Below, one piece after another: positions 51,740-61,490 of a stretch of DNA of 64,000 bases. The stretch covers positions 44,853 to 108,852 of the forward strand of contig CAZZKE010000002.1 of the NCBI GenBank assembly GCA_964655005.1, given 5' to 3'. Under the pieces are notes generated by a model. That model saw nothing but the letters and a program-made list of their open reading frames with translations, ran no database searches and was not told the DNA's origin. Each line of letters starts with the position of its first letter. Within the stretch, counting starts at the first letter, position 1. Origin of the DNA: CAZZKE01 sp964655005. GTDB taxonomy: Bacteria; Pseudomonadota; Alphaproteobacteria; Rhodospirillales; JABHCV01. Made by a program: the position numbers and the translations under genes.

Positions 51740-52579
51740 TCAGTTAGACATTAGAACCGGGGTGGTCATTTCCTTAAGAATGCTCTTGGTGACGCCGCCA
51801 AAGGCTTTTTCGCGCAACCGCGAGTGGCCATAGGCCCCCATGACCAGCAGGTCGGCGCCAGCGTCGGCAAGAAAATTCAATATCGCATTATTGATATCTA
51901 TATCGACGACCCTCTCCCGCTCGACCCTGGCATTGATATTATAGCGGGCGAGGTGCGCCGCGATATCGGCTCCCGGCGCTTTCCCGTGCGCGCCTTCCCG
52001 TTCCTCTGCGTTGATAACCAGGATAATCACTTCCTCGCGGTCCTGAAGCAGCGGAATCGAATCGTTGACCGCACGGGCCGACTTGGCCCCGCCATCCCAG
52101 GCTATGACGGCGGTCTTGACCGGTGCAATTTTCTTGCCGACATAAGGCACCAGATAAATCGGACGGCCGGATTCGAAAAGCACCGCTTCCATCAACGCCG
52201 TGTTAAAGCTTGCGCCGCTTTGTTCATCCTTGGTTTGTCCAAGAATTGTGATGTCCGAATGGCGGGCATGAAAAGCCAGGACATTGGGCGCCTTGGCGAC
52301 CGATTTCTCGATTGTGTCGGTGGCATGGCTAATGCCCCCTTCTTTCGCCGCCGCTTCAAACCTTTCAATAGCCTTTCGCGCCGATTCCGCCACCGCCTGA
52401 CGCTGGGCTTCCTGAAAACCGCTCGGCAGGGCTTCGCCTATATAGTCGGCAATTGTCGATCTTATCTTCAGGGCCATGCCGATCACATGCGCATCATGCT
52501 TTGTCGCCAGGGATATGGCGGTCCTGATGCGGTGGCTGCACACCTCGCTGTCATCCAGGTGAACAAGGATATCTTTCAT
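51740..52579 (-). CDS. Tandem-domain universal stress protein (UspA family)
   Basis: 279 residues in two Usp domains (about 1-145 and 150-279). The first starts MKDILVHLDDSE. The second carries the ATP-binding pattern GAYGHSRLREKAFGGVTKSIL, matching G-x2-G-x9-G-S/T. The first domain lacks a clear copy. Such two-domain proteins bind ATP and take part in stress and low-energy responses. It lies 62 bases downstream of the symporter-kinase gene on the same strand. Confidence 0.9.
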   Translation of the reverse strand: MKDILVHLDDSEVCSHRIRTAISLATKHDAHVIGMALKIRSTIADYIGEALPSGFQEAQRQAVAESARKAIERFEAAAKEGGISHATDTIEKSVAKAPNVLAFHARHSDITILGQTKDEQSGASFNTALMEAVLFESGRPIYLVPYVGKKIAPVKTAVIAWDGGAKSARAVNDSIPLLQDREEVIILVINAEEREGAHGKAPGADIAAHLARYNINARVERERVVDIDINNAILNFLADAGADLLVMGAYGHSRLREKAFGGVTKSILKEMTTPVLMSN

Positions 52580-52641
52580 TGTCTGTATATTCCCTTTGCC
52601 TAAACTGTTTCCAATTGGTGTTGTCTCGTTTGTGGTTTTCG

Positions 52642-55395
52642 TTATTCCAACTGTGTGGCGGCAGCCGGATTAGCTGCGGCCGGAATGCGAAACGTAAATG
52701 TCGCACCTTCTTCCAGGCGGCTGTCGACCCAAATTTCCCCGCCGAACTGGCCGATGATCTCCATGCAAATGGGCAGGCCGAGACCGCTTCCCTTCGGTTT
52801 TCCGGTCATCTGGGTATCGACCTGCTGGAAGCGTTCAAAGATCTTTTGATGATTTCGCGGATCAATACCGACCCCATTGTCCCGCACACTGACCTGCACG
52901 TTTCCTTCTTCGGCTTTCGCCGTCACCCATACCACGCCATTGTCCGTGTCGCAGAATTTTACGGCATTGGAAATAAGATTGATCAAAACCTGCGTCAGCC
53001 GGTCCGAATCCACATGCACCGCAGGCAGGTCATCCGGAAGATCGGCTTGCAGCCGCACATTGCCGCCCTGGCGGAAAAGTCCCGCCGTGGCGCCCAGCGC
53101 TTCTTCGATTACCTCCTTGGGATCGAGGATTCTCATTTGCCACTCGAGTTTTCCCGATTCCATCTTGGCGATATCGAGAACGTCATCAATGAGACGAGTT
53201 AGCCTTTCGCTCTCTTTGACGATAATGCTTATAAAATATTTATATTGTTCCGCCGACATATCAGGGTTGTCGTGGAGAATTTCGGCAAAAGAACGAATTG
53301 ATGTCAGCGGAGTTCTTAATTCGTGGCTCACCGTGGAAACGAAACTGTCCTTGAGCTTATCGAGTTCCAGCAACCGGGTATTGGCGGTTTTGAGATCCTT
53401 GGTTGCGTTCTCAAGCTGAACCGATTTCTCTTCCAACTGCTGGCTGTATTCGATCAGTTGCGATGCCTCGTCGACAATATCCATCATTTCGTCGATATCG
53501 TGTATTTCCTCGCGCACCACAGAGGCGACCATAATTCGTGCCGAGGCGGCGCCGATAGCGCCCGCTAGCTGGCGCTCGCCGAAGGAAACCGTCTCGGCCG
53601 AGACGGGACTGTCGTTTTCAAATTTCCGGCCTATGGATCGCTCGAAACGGTCGAATGCGGCTTTCATTCTAGACTCGCCGATGAAACGCGACACAAGTTT
53701 TTTCATTTCCCCGATTGTCACGCTGCCGCGCCAGAATTCCCGTCCACCGGTGGTTTTCTTGAAAACATCGACAAATTGGACTGCCTGGTTACGTTCGACC
53801 ACGCCTTGCGAAGTAAGCAGCGAAACGCACAGGTAAAGCCCCACATTCACCAGCATTGTCCAGAAAAGGGCATGGCTGATGGGATCCAGGCCTTGCAGCC
53901 CGAACAGGGCATAAGGTTTCAGCATCGCAATACCGAATGGGCCATTTGCCAGAAAGCTCTCGGAAAGCCAGCCCGAACGGGCAAACGACGGCAGCAGCAG
54001 GGTATAGACCCAACACAAGAAACCGCCGCCCAGCCCCGCGAAGGCGCCGGAACGGCTCGCCCCTTTCCAGAAAATTCCGCCGATGATCGGTGGAGCGAAT
54101 TGCGCGGCGGCGGTGAACGATACAAGCCCGATCGACACCAGCGCGTAAGATTCGCCGATAAGTCTCACATATGCGTAACCGAGCAGCAGCAACAGCCCGA
54201 TTGTGGTGCGGCGAATGGTAAGAATCAGTCCCGTTAAATCGGCCCGGGCCGAAAGATGCAGCCTGGCGACATGCAGCAGCACCGGCATGACAAGATCGTT
54301 GGAGACCATCGTGCTGAGCGCGACGGTGGCCACGATGATCATTCCCGTCGCCGCCGAGAGCCCGCCGATGAAGGCAAAAAGCACCAGCGCCTCCTGTTGC
54401 TCGGCCATGGGCAGGGTCAGCACGAAGGTATCCGCATCCACCCCGCCGCCCGGAAAATGCAGGAGACCGCCAAAAGCAATCGGCAATACGAAGATGTTGA
54501 TTAGAAACAGGTACAGCGGGAACAGCCAGATGGCTTTTCTCATATGCGATTCTTCTACGTTTTCCACCACGGTCACCTGAAATTGCCGTGGCAGGAAGAT
54601 GATCGCCGCCATGGAAAGTATTGTGAGCGAGGCCCAGCTTCCATAACCGCCCGCACCTTCTATGCTGAACAGCTTCGCAAGGTTTGCCGAGGACTGTACG
54701 CGGGAGAATATATCGCCGAAGCCATCATAAATACCAAAGGTGACAAATAGGCCGACCGCAAGAAAGGCCAACAGCTTGACCACGGACTCGAACGCGATGG
54801 CGGCGACCATTCCCTCGTGACGCTCGCTCGCATCGATGTGCCGGGTGCCGAACAGGATCGCGAATACCGCCATGTAGAACGCCGCATAAAACGCCGAGTC
54901 TGCAAGGATTGGAACACTGCCCAGATTTTTCGGCATGATGATATCGGGGTACTGGATAAGCAGTGTGAAACTGGTCGACACCGCTTTCAGTTGCAGCGAG
55001 ATGTATGGCATGATGCCGATCACCGCGATGATCGTAACCAGCCCCCCGAGATACGAACTTTTTCCATAGCGCGAGGCAATGAAGTCGGCGATGGAGGTAA
55101 TGCGGTTGACCCTGGAAATCCTGATGATCTTGCGGATCACAAACCAGGCGAGAATGAAAGTAAGGGTAGGGCCGATATAAATTGGCAGGAAGCCGACGCC
55201 GCTGGATGCGGCCCGACCGACGCTTCCGTAAAATGTCCATGAAGTGCAATAGACCGCGATTGAGAGAGTATAGATATATGGATTGGCGATAACGCTCCGG
55301 TTTTCGTCCGCCCGCTTGTCGCCCCAATAGGCGATCGCAAAAAATACGCAGAAATACAGGAATGCAACAGCGACAATAATGTATCCCTGAAGCAT
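52642..55395 (-). CDS. Sodium:solute symporter-histidine kinase fusion (CbrA-like)
   Basis: 917 residues. Residues 1-520 or so are a 12-13-span sodium:solute symporter (SLC5) domain, starting GYIIVAVAFLYFCVFFAIAYWGD. Then come a linker, a coiled-coil (about 640-680) and a HisKA domain with phospho-His691 in VSHELRTPLTSIRSFAEIL. The GHKL ATPase domain has LINLISNAVKF, VRDNGVGIDP and GSGLGLPICMEIIG. There is no receiver domain. Relatives (CbrA, MxtR, CrbS) sense carbon sources such as amino acids, acetate or propionate and often lie near acetyl-CoA synthetase genes. The single-domain receiver at 55748 is the likely partner. Confidence 0.93.
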   Translation of the reverse strand: MLQGYIIVAVAFLYFCVFFAIAYWGDKRADENRSVIANPYIYTLSIAVYCTSWTFYGSVGRAASSGVGFLPIYIGPTLTFILAWFVIRKIIRISRVNRITSIADFIASRYGKSSYLGGLVTIIAVIGIMPYISLQLKAVSTSFTLLIQYPDIIMPKNLGSVPILADSAFYAAFYMAVFAILFGTRHIDASERHEGMVAAIAFESVVKLLAFLAVGLFVTFGIYDGFGDIFSRVQSSANLAKLFSIEGAGGYGSWASLTILSMAAIIFLPRQFQVTVVENVEESHMRKAIWLFPLYLFLINIFVLPIAFGGLLHFPGGGVDADTFVLTLPMAEQQEALVLFAFIGGLSAATGMIIVATVALSTMVSNDLVMPVLLHVARLHLSARADLTGLILTIRRTTIGLLLLLGYAYVRLIGESYALVSIGLVSFTAAAQFAPPIIGGIFWKGASRSGAFAGLGGGFLCWVYTLLLPSFARSGWLSESFLANGPFGIAMLKPYALFGLQGLDPISHALFWTMLVNVGLYLCVSLLTSQGVVERNQAVQFVDVFKKTTGGREFWRGSVTIGEMKKLVSRFIGESRMKAAFDRFERSIGRKFENDSPVSAETVSFGERQLAGAIGAASARIMVASVVREEIHDIDEMMDIVDEASQLIEYSQQLEEKSVQLENATKDLKTANTRLLELDKLKDSFVSTVSHELRTPLTSIRSFAEILHDNPDMSAEQYKYFISIIVKESERLTRLIDDVLDIAKMESGKLEWQMRILDPKEVIEEALGATAGLFRQGGNVRLQADLPDDLPAVHVDSDRLTQVLINLISNAVKFCDTDNGVVWVTAKAEEGNVQVSVRDNGVGIDPRNHQKIFERFQQVDTQMTGKPKGSGLGLPICMEIIGQFGGEIWVDSRLEEGATFTFRIPAAANPAAATQLE

Positions 55396-55410
55396 GGCTA
55401 ATCTACCCCG

Positions 55411-55683
55411 TCAAAGACCACGCACCGCATCGTCGGATTTTCCCGCCGGCCTTTCCGCGTCGGCTTTGGGCTCGCCTTCAGTATGCTCTATAACAATCGC
55501 CAGCAGAACGATCAGCACCGCCCAGGCCACAAACAGGTAGAGAAACAGAACGGGGAACCCCAGGACCGTGGAAAAATTATCGAAAATCAACAGGAACGGC
55601 GGGCTGAACAGCAAGATGCCCAAAAGGAACAATGCGAAGAGACGCTCGTTCGCATTTCCCGAGCCTCTCATGACACTTTCCAA
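55411..55683 (-). CDS. Small two-helix membrane protein next to the symporter-kinase
   Basis: 90 residues (a start at codon 5, MRGSGNANERL, is also possible). Two hydrophobic segments lie at about 16-33 (LFALFLLGILLFSPPFLL) and 40-63, and then a charged tail (EHTEGEPKADAERPAGK). Short membrane proteins of this kind are often encoded just upstream of sodium:solute symporters and are thought to help them. It lies 15 bases before the symporter-kinase start. Confidence 0.75.
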   Translation of the reverse strand: MESVMRGSGNANERLFALFLLGILLFSPPFLLIFDNFSTVLGFPVLFLYLFVAWAVLIVLLAIVIEHTEGEPKADAERPAGKSDDAVRGL

Positions 55684-55747
55684 ATTGGCGGCGGCCGGCG
55701 GGTAATTCTACGGGTTCGATCAACATCCAGGAAATTTCGGCATACGT

Positions 55748-56131
55748 TCAACATGTATCTGCACTATCGTTCAACACTTCCCTTACGCGCTTGAGTATAT
55801 CGCGGGTGGAAAATGGCTTTGTCATGTAGTCGTCGGCGCCCAAAGACAGCCCCCTTTCCCGTTCGGAATCCCGACCCTTGGCCGTCAGCATGATGATCCG
55901 CACGGATTCCCAGGCCGGGTTTGCGCGTATTTTCTCGCAGACTTCGAAACCATCCAGTTTTGGCATCATCACATCGAGGATCACCAGGTTCGGAACCATT
56001 TCTTCGACTTTCGCCAGCGCCTCCTCGCCATCGTAGGCGACCCCGACCTGAAAACCGGCGCCCTTCATGACGAATTCCAGCGATGTCACGATGTAATGTT
56101 CGTCATCGACAATCAGTATCGACTGGCCCAT
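55748..56131 (-). CDS. Single-domain response regulator (receiver only), first copy
   Basis: 127 residues, one receiver domain: DDE acidic pocket at 9-11, phospho-Asp53 in VILDVMMPKLDG, Thr in MLTAKG, and Lys in DYMTKPFS. No output domain follows. It probably takes phosphate from the symporter-kinase or competes in a relay. It is clearly paralogous to the receiver at 63556-63951, and the two flank the Liv transporter genes. Confidence 0.92.
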   Translation of the reverse strand: MGQSILIVDDEHYIVTSLEFVMKGAGFQVGVAYDGEEALAKVEEMVPNLVILDVMMPKLDGFEVCEKIRANPAWESVRIIMLTAKGRDSERERGLSLGADDYMTKPFSTRDILKRVREVLNDSADTC

Positions 56132-56257
56132 ATAACGTTCCTTTCATAAAGGCCTTCGCAACAAGTAAATATATTTACTATTTCTGCTACAGGTCGCATA
56201 GATAGCCACACAAATAATTTTAATACATATTTAACAAGTAATAAAAAGCATAATTAT

Positions 56258-57046
56258 TTAAATTGCCAAGTATTCATGACGTAATTTTTCATTATCCAGG
56301 ACCTCCTGCGCCGAGCCCCTGAATGCGACTTCCCCGGTATCCAGGATAATCGCGCTGTCGGCCAGCTTAAGCGCGGCGACTGCATTTTGCTCGACGATGA
56401 TCGTCGTGATGCCCAGTTCTTTGACCTCCATCAGGATTTGTTCTATTTCCCGAACGATGACAGGCGCCAGGCCTTCATAGGGCTCATCGAGCAATAACAG
56501 CTTGATATCGCGGGCCAGCGCCCTCGCTACCGCCAGCATCTGTTGCTCGCCGCCCGAAAGCGTCACGGCGTCCTGCCGGCGGCGTTCGTCCAGGCGCGGG
56601 AAGTGCTTGTAGATGCGATCCAGCGACCAGCCTATCGGTTCGGCGATTTGCGACAGGACAAGGTTTTCCTCGACCGTCAGGCCGGCAATGATACGCCGGT
56701 CTTCCGGCACCAACTGGATGCCCTCCCGCGCCGCCTGAAAGGCCGGCAGGTCGTGAATCGGCTTGCCCCGCAGATATATCTCGCCACTTCTGAGCTGGGG
56801 GTCGTCCGCACGGGCAATGGTCCGGAGCGTCGATGTCTTGCCCGCACCGTTGCGGCCCAGCAGGGCGACGATCTCTCTCTCGGCAATATCGAAGGACACC
56901 CCCTGAACGATATAGGAATCGCCATAATAGGCGTGTATATCGCGGCACGAAAAGAAGGGGACTTTTTGTTCGGCATCCGCCGCTTCGGATTGATTGTTAC
57001 CGTCGGAAGTCTTCGGATGCGCATTTTCGGTAGTCGCGTTCGTCAC
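56258..57046 (-). CDS. Liv-type ABC transporter ATPase (LivF-like)
   Basis: 262 residues. Walker A LGRNGAGKTST, signature TLSGGEQQMLAVARAL and Walker B LLLLDEPYEGLAP are intact, as is the switch His-equivalent region IIVEQN typical of LivF. A 28-residue charged N-terminal extension (MTNATTENAHPKTSDGNN) is unusual. It is one of two ATPases of a complete branched-chain amino-acid-type importer. It overlaps the LivG-like gene by 4 bases. Confidence 0.93.
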   Translation of the reverse strand: MTNATTENAHPKTSDGNNQSEAADAEQKVPFFSCRDIHAYYGDSYIVQGVSFDIAEREIVALLGRNGAGKTSTLRTIARADDPQLRSGEIYLRGKPIHDLPAFQAAREGIQLVPEDRRIIAGLTVEENLVLSQIAEPIGWSLDRIYKHFPRLDERRRQDAVTLSGGEQQMLAVARALARDIKLLLLDEPYEGLAPVIVREIEQILMEVKELGITTIIVEQNAVAALKLADSAIILDTGEVAFRGSAQEVLDNEKLRHEYLAI

Positions 57047-57798
57047 CCCAGTTCCCCCCCCAGATAGGCTTCGATAACCCGCGGGTCGCCCTTGATTTCA
57101 TCGGGTTTGCCCTCGGCGATAACGGTGCCCTGCGCGAGGACACTGATTTTGTTCGCCAGCGAAAATACCACATGCATGTCATGCTCGATGATGATCTTGG
57201 TTACCCCGCGCTCGGCAATTTTCTTCAACAGTTCGATGGTAGCGTTGGTGTCGGCCCGCGACATGCCGGCGGTAGGTTCATCCAGCAGCATCAGTTTGGG
57301 GTGCTGGATAAGGCACATAGCCAGTTCCAGACGGCGTTTGTCGCCTCGTGACAAACTTGAGGAAATTACGTTCATTTGATCGGCCAACCCCATTTCTTCA
57401 AGGATATGCTCGGCTTCATCGCGCACTTCGGCGCGTGATTGCACCCGCTGCCAGCCGTTCATCTTGTAGGCGCCATCGGCCTTGGCCAAAGCCGGAATCA
57501 GGATATTTTCGAGCAGGTTCATGGATTCAAAAATTTCAGGAGTCTGGAATACCCGCGCCACCCCGATTTGATTTATCTCATGAGGCTTCCGGCCTATTAG
57601 GGATATATTGTCGAACATCACGGTGCCGGAATCGGGAGTCAATCGACCGACGAAACAGTTGAGCAGTGTGGATTTACCGGCCCCGTTCGGGCCGATAATT
57701 GCGTGCACGGTGCCTTCCTCGACCTCAAGATTGACATCATGCAAGGCGCGAAGACCGCCGAAACTTTTGCTGACGCCGGAAACTTGTAAAATTGCCAT
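57043..57798 (-). CDS. Liv-type ABC transporter ATPase (LivG-like)
   Basis: 251 residues: Walker A GPNGAGKSTLLNCFVG, signature SLSRGDKRRLELAMCL (an SRGD variant of SGGQ), Walker B LMLLDEPTAGMS and switch IIIEHDMHVVF. The SRGDKRRLE form recurs in Liv-like importers for urea, amides and aromatic or short-chain acids, so the substrate need not be a branched-chain amino acid. It lies 4 bases after the LivM-like gene. Confidence 0.93.
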   Translation of the reverse strand: MAILQVSGVSKSFGGLRALHDVNLEVEEGTVHAIIGPNGAGKSTLLNCFVGRLTPDSGTVMFDNISLIGRKPHEINQIGVARVFQTPEIFESMNLLENILIPALAKADGAYKMNGWQRVQSRAEVRDEAEHILEEMGLADQMNVISSSLSRGDKRRLELAMCLIQHPKLMLLDEPTAGMSRADTNATIELLKKIAERGVTKIIIEHDMHVVFSLANKISVLAQGTVIAEGKPDEIKGDPRVIEAYLGGELG

Positions 57799-57802
57799 TA
57801 AA

Positions 57803-58984
57803 TCAATCCTGCGAATTTTCCGGTGCCGAACTGGCGGAAGATTTGCGTTTAAACAAACCCATGATCCGGGTCAGGCCATCCATCGCCCCGCCGGGCAAAA
57901 AAACCACGATAACCATGAACATCAGTCCCAGAGTAAGCTGCCAGCCGCCGCCGACGAACATGCCCGTTATGCTGACAAATACGTCCCGCACGCCATCCGG
58001 CAGGAAGGAGAACACATTTTGCAGGATTGAATCGTTGACCGAGGAAAAAATATTCTCGAGATACTTGATAATGCCGGCCCCCAGCACCGGCCCCAGGGAC
58101 GTGCCGGCGCCGCCCAGGATAGTCATCAGAACCACCTCGCCGGAAGCGGTCCACTGCATCCGTTCCGCGCCGGCCAGCGGATCGGTAACCGCCAGCAAAC
58201 TCCCGGCTAATCCCGCATACATTCCGGAAATCACAAAGGCGGTCAGCAGATATGGCCGGGTGTTGACGCCTGTATAATTCAGGCGGTTTTGATTGGATTT
58301 GATCGCCTTCAACATCATGCCAAAGTTTGAACGTGAAATGCGCAAGGCGATGTAAAAGCTGATAATCAATAAAACGGCGCAAAAATAGAAACCCGGATAG
58401 CCGCTCATCTTCAGGCCGAAAAGATTAGTGATCGGAATCCCTTTTTCGATAACGCCGAAGGCCTGATCAACCAGCCTTAGATCTTCATCGCGAAGATTAA
58501 GGACATAATTGGCGGCCCGGTCCGCCGGCGCCAGCTGGCGGATTTGCAGGCCGGTTTCGCCGTTGGTAATCGGAGTCAGCACGGAATAAGCCAGATTGTA
58601 GAACATCTGGGCAAAGGCCAGCGTGATAATCGAAAAATAGATCCCCGAACGGCGCAGGCTGACGAACCCGATCAACAGGGAAAAAACGCCGGCTATGATA
58701 ATCGCAAACAGCACCGCCGGAAGAACATTCATGGTGAACAGCTTGAACATCCAGACGGATGCGTACGAGCCGATTCCCAGAAACGCCGCGTGGCCGAAAG
58801 ACAAATAACCGGTAAGACCAAACAGGATATTGAAGCCGATGGCGAAAATACCAAAGATCGCGAATTTCTGCAGCAGGTCGGGATAACTGGCCCCGAATGG
58901 CGCCAACAGAATCGGCGAGGCAAGCACGAAGGCCGAAAACAGGATGAACATAATCCTGTCGCCGCGTAATGAATTACCCGACAT
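57803..58984 (-). CDS. Liv-type ABC transporter permease (LivM-like)
   Basis: 393 residues with about ten membrane helices. The family core is NILFGLTGYLSFGHAAFLGIGSY near residue 60, and the cytoplasmic coupling loop contains AIKSNQNRLNYTGVNTRPYLL. A stretch of about 40 polar residues (140-200, LRDEDLRLVDQAFGVIEKG) is inserted between helices. It lies 5 bases after the LivH-like gene. Confidence 0.93.
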   Translation of the reverse strand: MSGNSLRGDRIMFILFSAFVLASPILLAPFGASYPDLLQKFAIFGIFAIGFNILFGLTGYLSFGHAAFLGIGSYASVWMFKLFTMNVLPAVLFAIIIAGVFSLLIGFVSLRRSGIYFSIITLAFAQMFYNLAYSVLTPITNGETGLQIRQLAPADRAANYVLNLRDEDLRLVDQAFGVIEKGIPITNLFGLKMSGYPGFYFCAVLLIISFYIALRISRSNFGMMLKAIKSNQNRLNYTGVNTRPYLLTAFVISGMYAGLAGSLLAVTDPLAGAERMQWTASGEVVLMTILGGAGTSLGPVLGAGIIKYLENIFSSVNDSILQNVFSFLPDGVRDVFVSITGMFVGGGWQLTLGLMFMVIVVFLPGGAMDGLTRIMGLFKRKSSASSAPENSQD

Positions 58985-58989
58985 CGCCC

Positions 58990-60015
58990 CTAGTCCTCCA
59001 TCACACCCTTGCGGCCCATAAGGCCACGGGGAAGGGTCAGCAAGATTATTACCGCAACCAGATAGATAATGATCTGGTCAATGCCCGGAAACAGGCTCTT
59101 GATTTCATTCATGGAGGCGAACGATTGCAGAATCCCCAGCAGGAAGCCGGCCGCCACGGCGCCGCCAAGCGAACCCATGCCGCCGACGACGACAACCACG
59201 AATGACAAAACCAGAAAATTCATGCCCATATGATAGTCCGGCGGAAGGATCGGGGTATACATGGCGCCCGCCAGCCCCGCCACAATGGCCGCCAGCCCGA
59301 AAACTATGGTGAATCGTTTCTGGATGTTGATCCCGAGCAGACTCACCATATCCCGGTCCCGCATCCCGGCGCGGACTACCAGGCCGAATGTGGTAAATTG
59401 CAGGAACGCAAACACGGCGAAAATGATGATCGCTGAAAATCCAAAATAGACGAGCCGCCACCAGGGATACACCAGACCTTCACCCAGTCCCAGCCAGGCG
59501 CCGATATTGGCGCTGCCGGAAACAATTTCCGGCGCCGCTTGCGGAATCGGGTTTGCGCCGAAGTAATGTTTGACAATTTCCTGCAGTACGATAGCCAGGC
59601 CGAAGGTAACCAATATCTGGTCCGCATGGGGCCGGTTATAGAAATGCCTGATCAGGCCGCGTTCCATCACCACCCCGACGATCAACATGACAGGAATTAC
59701 GAACAAAATGGAAATAGGCACAGAATAGTCGATCAAAACGGTGCCGAAGTCACCGAGCCAGGCCTCGACATAGGGCGTGCGGATTTCCAATGGGGTCCCC
59801 CAGGCGGTCATTTTCGTGGGGTCAAGCACCACACTTTGCAGGTTTATCAGCTTATTGAATGAAACGGCGCAAAAGGCGCCAATCATGAACAGGGCGCCAT
59901 GGGAAAAATTGACGATGCCAAGGGTACCGAAAGCAAGCGTCAACCCCAGCGCAATCAATGCATAGGCGCCGCCCTTGTCGAGACCATTGAGAATTTGAAG
60001 AAGAATGGCGTCCAT
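58990..60015 (-). CDS. Liv-type ABC transporter permease (LivH-like)
   Basis: 341 residues, about eight to nine helices: LNGLDKGGAYALIALGLTLAFGTLGIVNFSHG at the N-terminus is the LivH signature, and the coupling motif VRAGMRDRDMVSLLGIN is in the middle. It is longer than E. coli LivH because of a loop at about 50-80. It is separated from the binding-protein gene by a 125-base gap containing an attenuator hairpin. Confidence 0.93.
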   Translation of the reverse strand: MDAILLQILNGLDKGGAYALIALGLTLAFGTLGIVNFSHGALFMIGAFCAVSFNKLINLQSVVLDPTKMTAWGTPLEIRTPYVEAWLGDFGTVLIDYSVPISILFVIPVMLIVGVVMERGLIRHFYNRPHADQILVTFGLAIVLQEIVKHYFGANPIPQAAPEIVSGSANIGAWLGLGEGLVYPWWRLVYFGFSAIIIFAVFAFLQFTTFGLVVRAGMRDRDMVSLLGINIQKRFTIVFGLAAIVAGLAGAMYTPILPPDYHMGMNFLVLSFVVVVVGGMGSLGGAVAAGFLLGILQSFASMNEIKSLFPGIDQIIIYLVAVIILLTLPRGLMGRKGVMED

Positions 60016-60072
60016 GTACTATACCCCTAGCCCCGGTTTTCAGCGCCAGCTTTTACTTTCGCACATTTCCGT

Positions 60073-60121
60073 AAAAAAATTAAGTCCGGTTGCCCCAGGC
60101 TGTAATACCCGGGGCAACCGG
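60073..60121 (-). terminator. Attenuator/terminator between the binding-protein gene and the permease genes
   Basis: On the minus strand CCGGTTGCCCC (60121-60111) pairs with GGGGCAACCGG (60096-60086) around a 14-base loop. ACTTAA and seven T (60079-60073) follow. It would end most transcripts after the binding-protein gene, giving more binding protein than permease, and shield that mRNA's 3' end. Confidence 0.8.
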
Positions 60122-60140
60122 AATAATTTGTATCGTAAAG

Positions 60141-61490
60141 TCAGCAGGCCTTGGCGTTAACCGGTCCAAGGTCGCCCCCGAAGATCGCCGGGTCGTATTC
60201 AACCTGAGACCGTGGCGTAATTTCCACAACCTCGAGCAGGTCAAACTGCGATGTCGGATTTTCGTTGCCGCGAACGACAAGCACATCCTTGAAGCATTGA
60301 TGGTCGGCGGCGCGATATTCGGTCGGACCATTGCCCATGCCGTCGAACTTGAAGCCTTCCAGAGACTTGACTACCCCTTCCGGCGAGAAGGTTCCGGCCG
60401 TTTCGCAAGCGTTGGCGTAAAGCAGGGTCTGGACATAGCATGTGTGCGCCGCCATGGATGGCGGTGCGCCATATTCGGCGCCGAAGCTTTTGACGAAAGC
60501 CTGCGACGCGGCGTCTTTCAACGACCAGTTCCAGTTTGTCGAACCAAGAATACCCTTGATCGCTTCCCCGGCCCCTTGCGCCATCAGTCGCGAGAACAAC
60601 GGAACGATAATTTCGAAGTTCTTGCCGTTGACCTGCTTGTCGCGCAGGCCGAACTGCACGGCCTGGGTCAGCGAGTTGATCATATCCTTGCCGTAGTGGT
60701 TGAGGATCAGCACATCGGCGCCGGAATTCAGAACCGGCGTGATATATTGGGAAAAATCACCCGCACCCACCGGGGTTCTAACGGTTTTAACCGTTTTCCA
60801 GCCGAGGGCTTCGGTGGTGTTTTTCATGGACTCTTCCTGAGTCCAGCCCCAGGTGTAGTCGGCGGTCAGGTGATAGGCCCTGCGGTCCTTGCCGTATTCT
60901 TTTTCAAGCACCGGTCCAAGCGCCGCGCCGGACATATAGGCATTGAAGAAGTGGCGGAAGCCATTGCGGCGTTTATCCTTGCCGGTGGTGTCGTTGGAAT
61001 GGGTAAGGCCGGCCATGAAGATTACCCCCGCCTCCTGGCAAAGGCCCTGGGTGGCGATCGCCACGCCGGACGATGAACCGCCGGTAATCATCAGGGCGCC
61101 TTCTTTTTCGATCATACGCTTGGCCGAGGCGCGCGCGGCATCCGATTTGGTCTGGGTGTCGCCGGTGACGAAGGCGACTTTCTTGCCAAGAATGCCGTTA
61201 CCTTTCAGCATGGAAGGCTTGAAGGTATTCAGCATGCCGCCGTCACCCTCGCCATTCAAGTGCTTGACCGCAAGCCTGTAAGCGCGAAGTTCATCGGCGC
61301 CTTCATCGGCATAGGCGCCGGTCTGCGGCACGTTGAAGCCAAGAGTTACCGTGCTGCCCGAGGGCTTGTTGCAATATTCGGCGGCGTAGGAACGGGGAAT
61401 CAAAAGCGTCGGCGTAGCCAGGGCAACACCGGCGACAGCACTGCCCCTAAGCACTGTTCTGCGTGTAAAACTGCGACTAAATCCACTCAT
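60141..61490 (-). CDS. Periplasmic substrate-binding protein of the Liv-type importer, Tat-exported
   Basis: 449 residues from ATG 61490, chosen because GGAGGA lies 7 bases upstream; frames from 61547 or 61496 lack a spaced site. The signal peptide has a twin-arginine motif (FTRRTVLRGS) and a hydrophobic stretch ending in RSYAAE, so export is probably through Tat. The mature part is a Periplasmic_binding_6/LivJ-like two-lobe fold (VTLGFNVPQTGAYADEG, MITGGSSSGVAIATQGLC). Four Cys occur in the mature part. The divergent ScfR-type regulator and Liv ATPase variants suggest an amide, urea-like or short-chain acid substrate rather than leucine. Confidence 0.9.
   Translation of the reverse strand: MSGFSRSFTRRTVLRGSAVAGVALATPTLLIPRSYAAEYCNKPSGSTVTLGFNVPQTGAYADEGADELRAYRLAVKHLNGEGDGGMLNTFKPSMLKGNGILGKKVAFVTGDTQTKSDAARASAKRMIEKEGALMITGGSSSGVAIATQGLCQEAGVIFMAGLTHSNDTTGKDKRRNGFRHFFNAYMSGAALGPVLEKEYGKDRRAYHLTADYTWGWTQEESMKNTTEALGWKTVKTVRTPVGAGDFSQYITPVLNSGADVLILNHYGKDMINSLTQAVQFGLRDKQVNGKNFEIIVPLFSRLMAQGAGEAIKGILGSTNWNWSLKDAASQAFVKSFGAEYGAPPSMAAHTCYVQTLLYANACETAGTFSPEGVVKSLEGFKFDGMGNGPTEYRAADHQCFKDVLVVRGNENPTSQFDLLEVVEITPRSQVEYDPAIFGGDLGPVNAKAC

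Noticed and set aside
54203..54580. Long open frames antisense to the symporter-kinase and to other GC-rich genes
   Set aside because: They mirror the codon pattern of well-supported genes, have no ribosome-binding sites and no recognisable domains.
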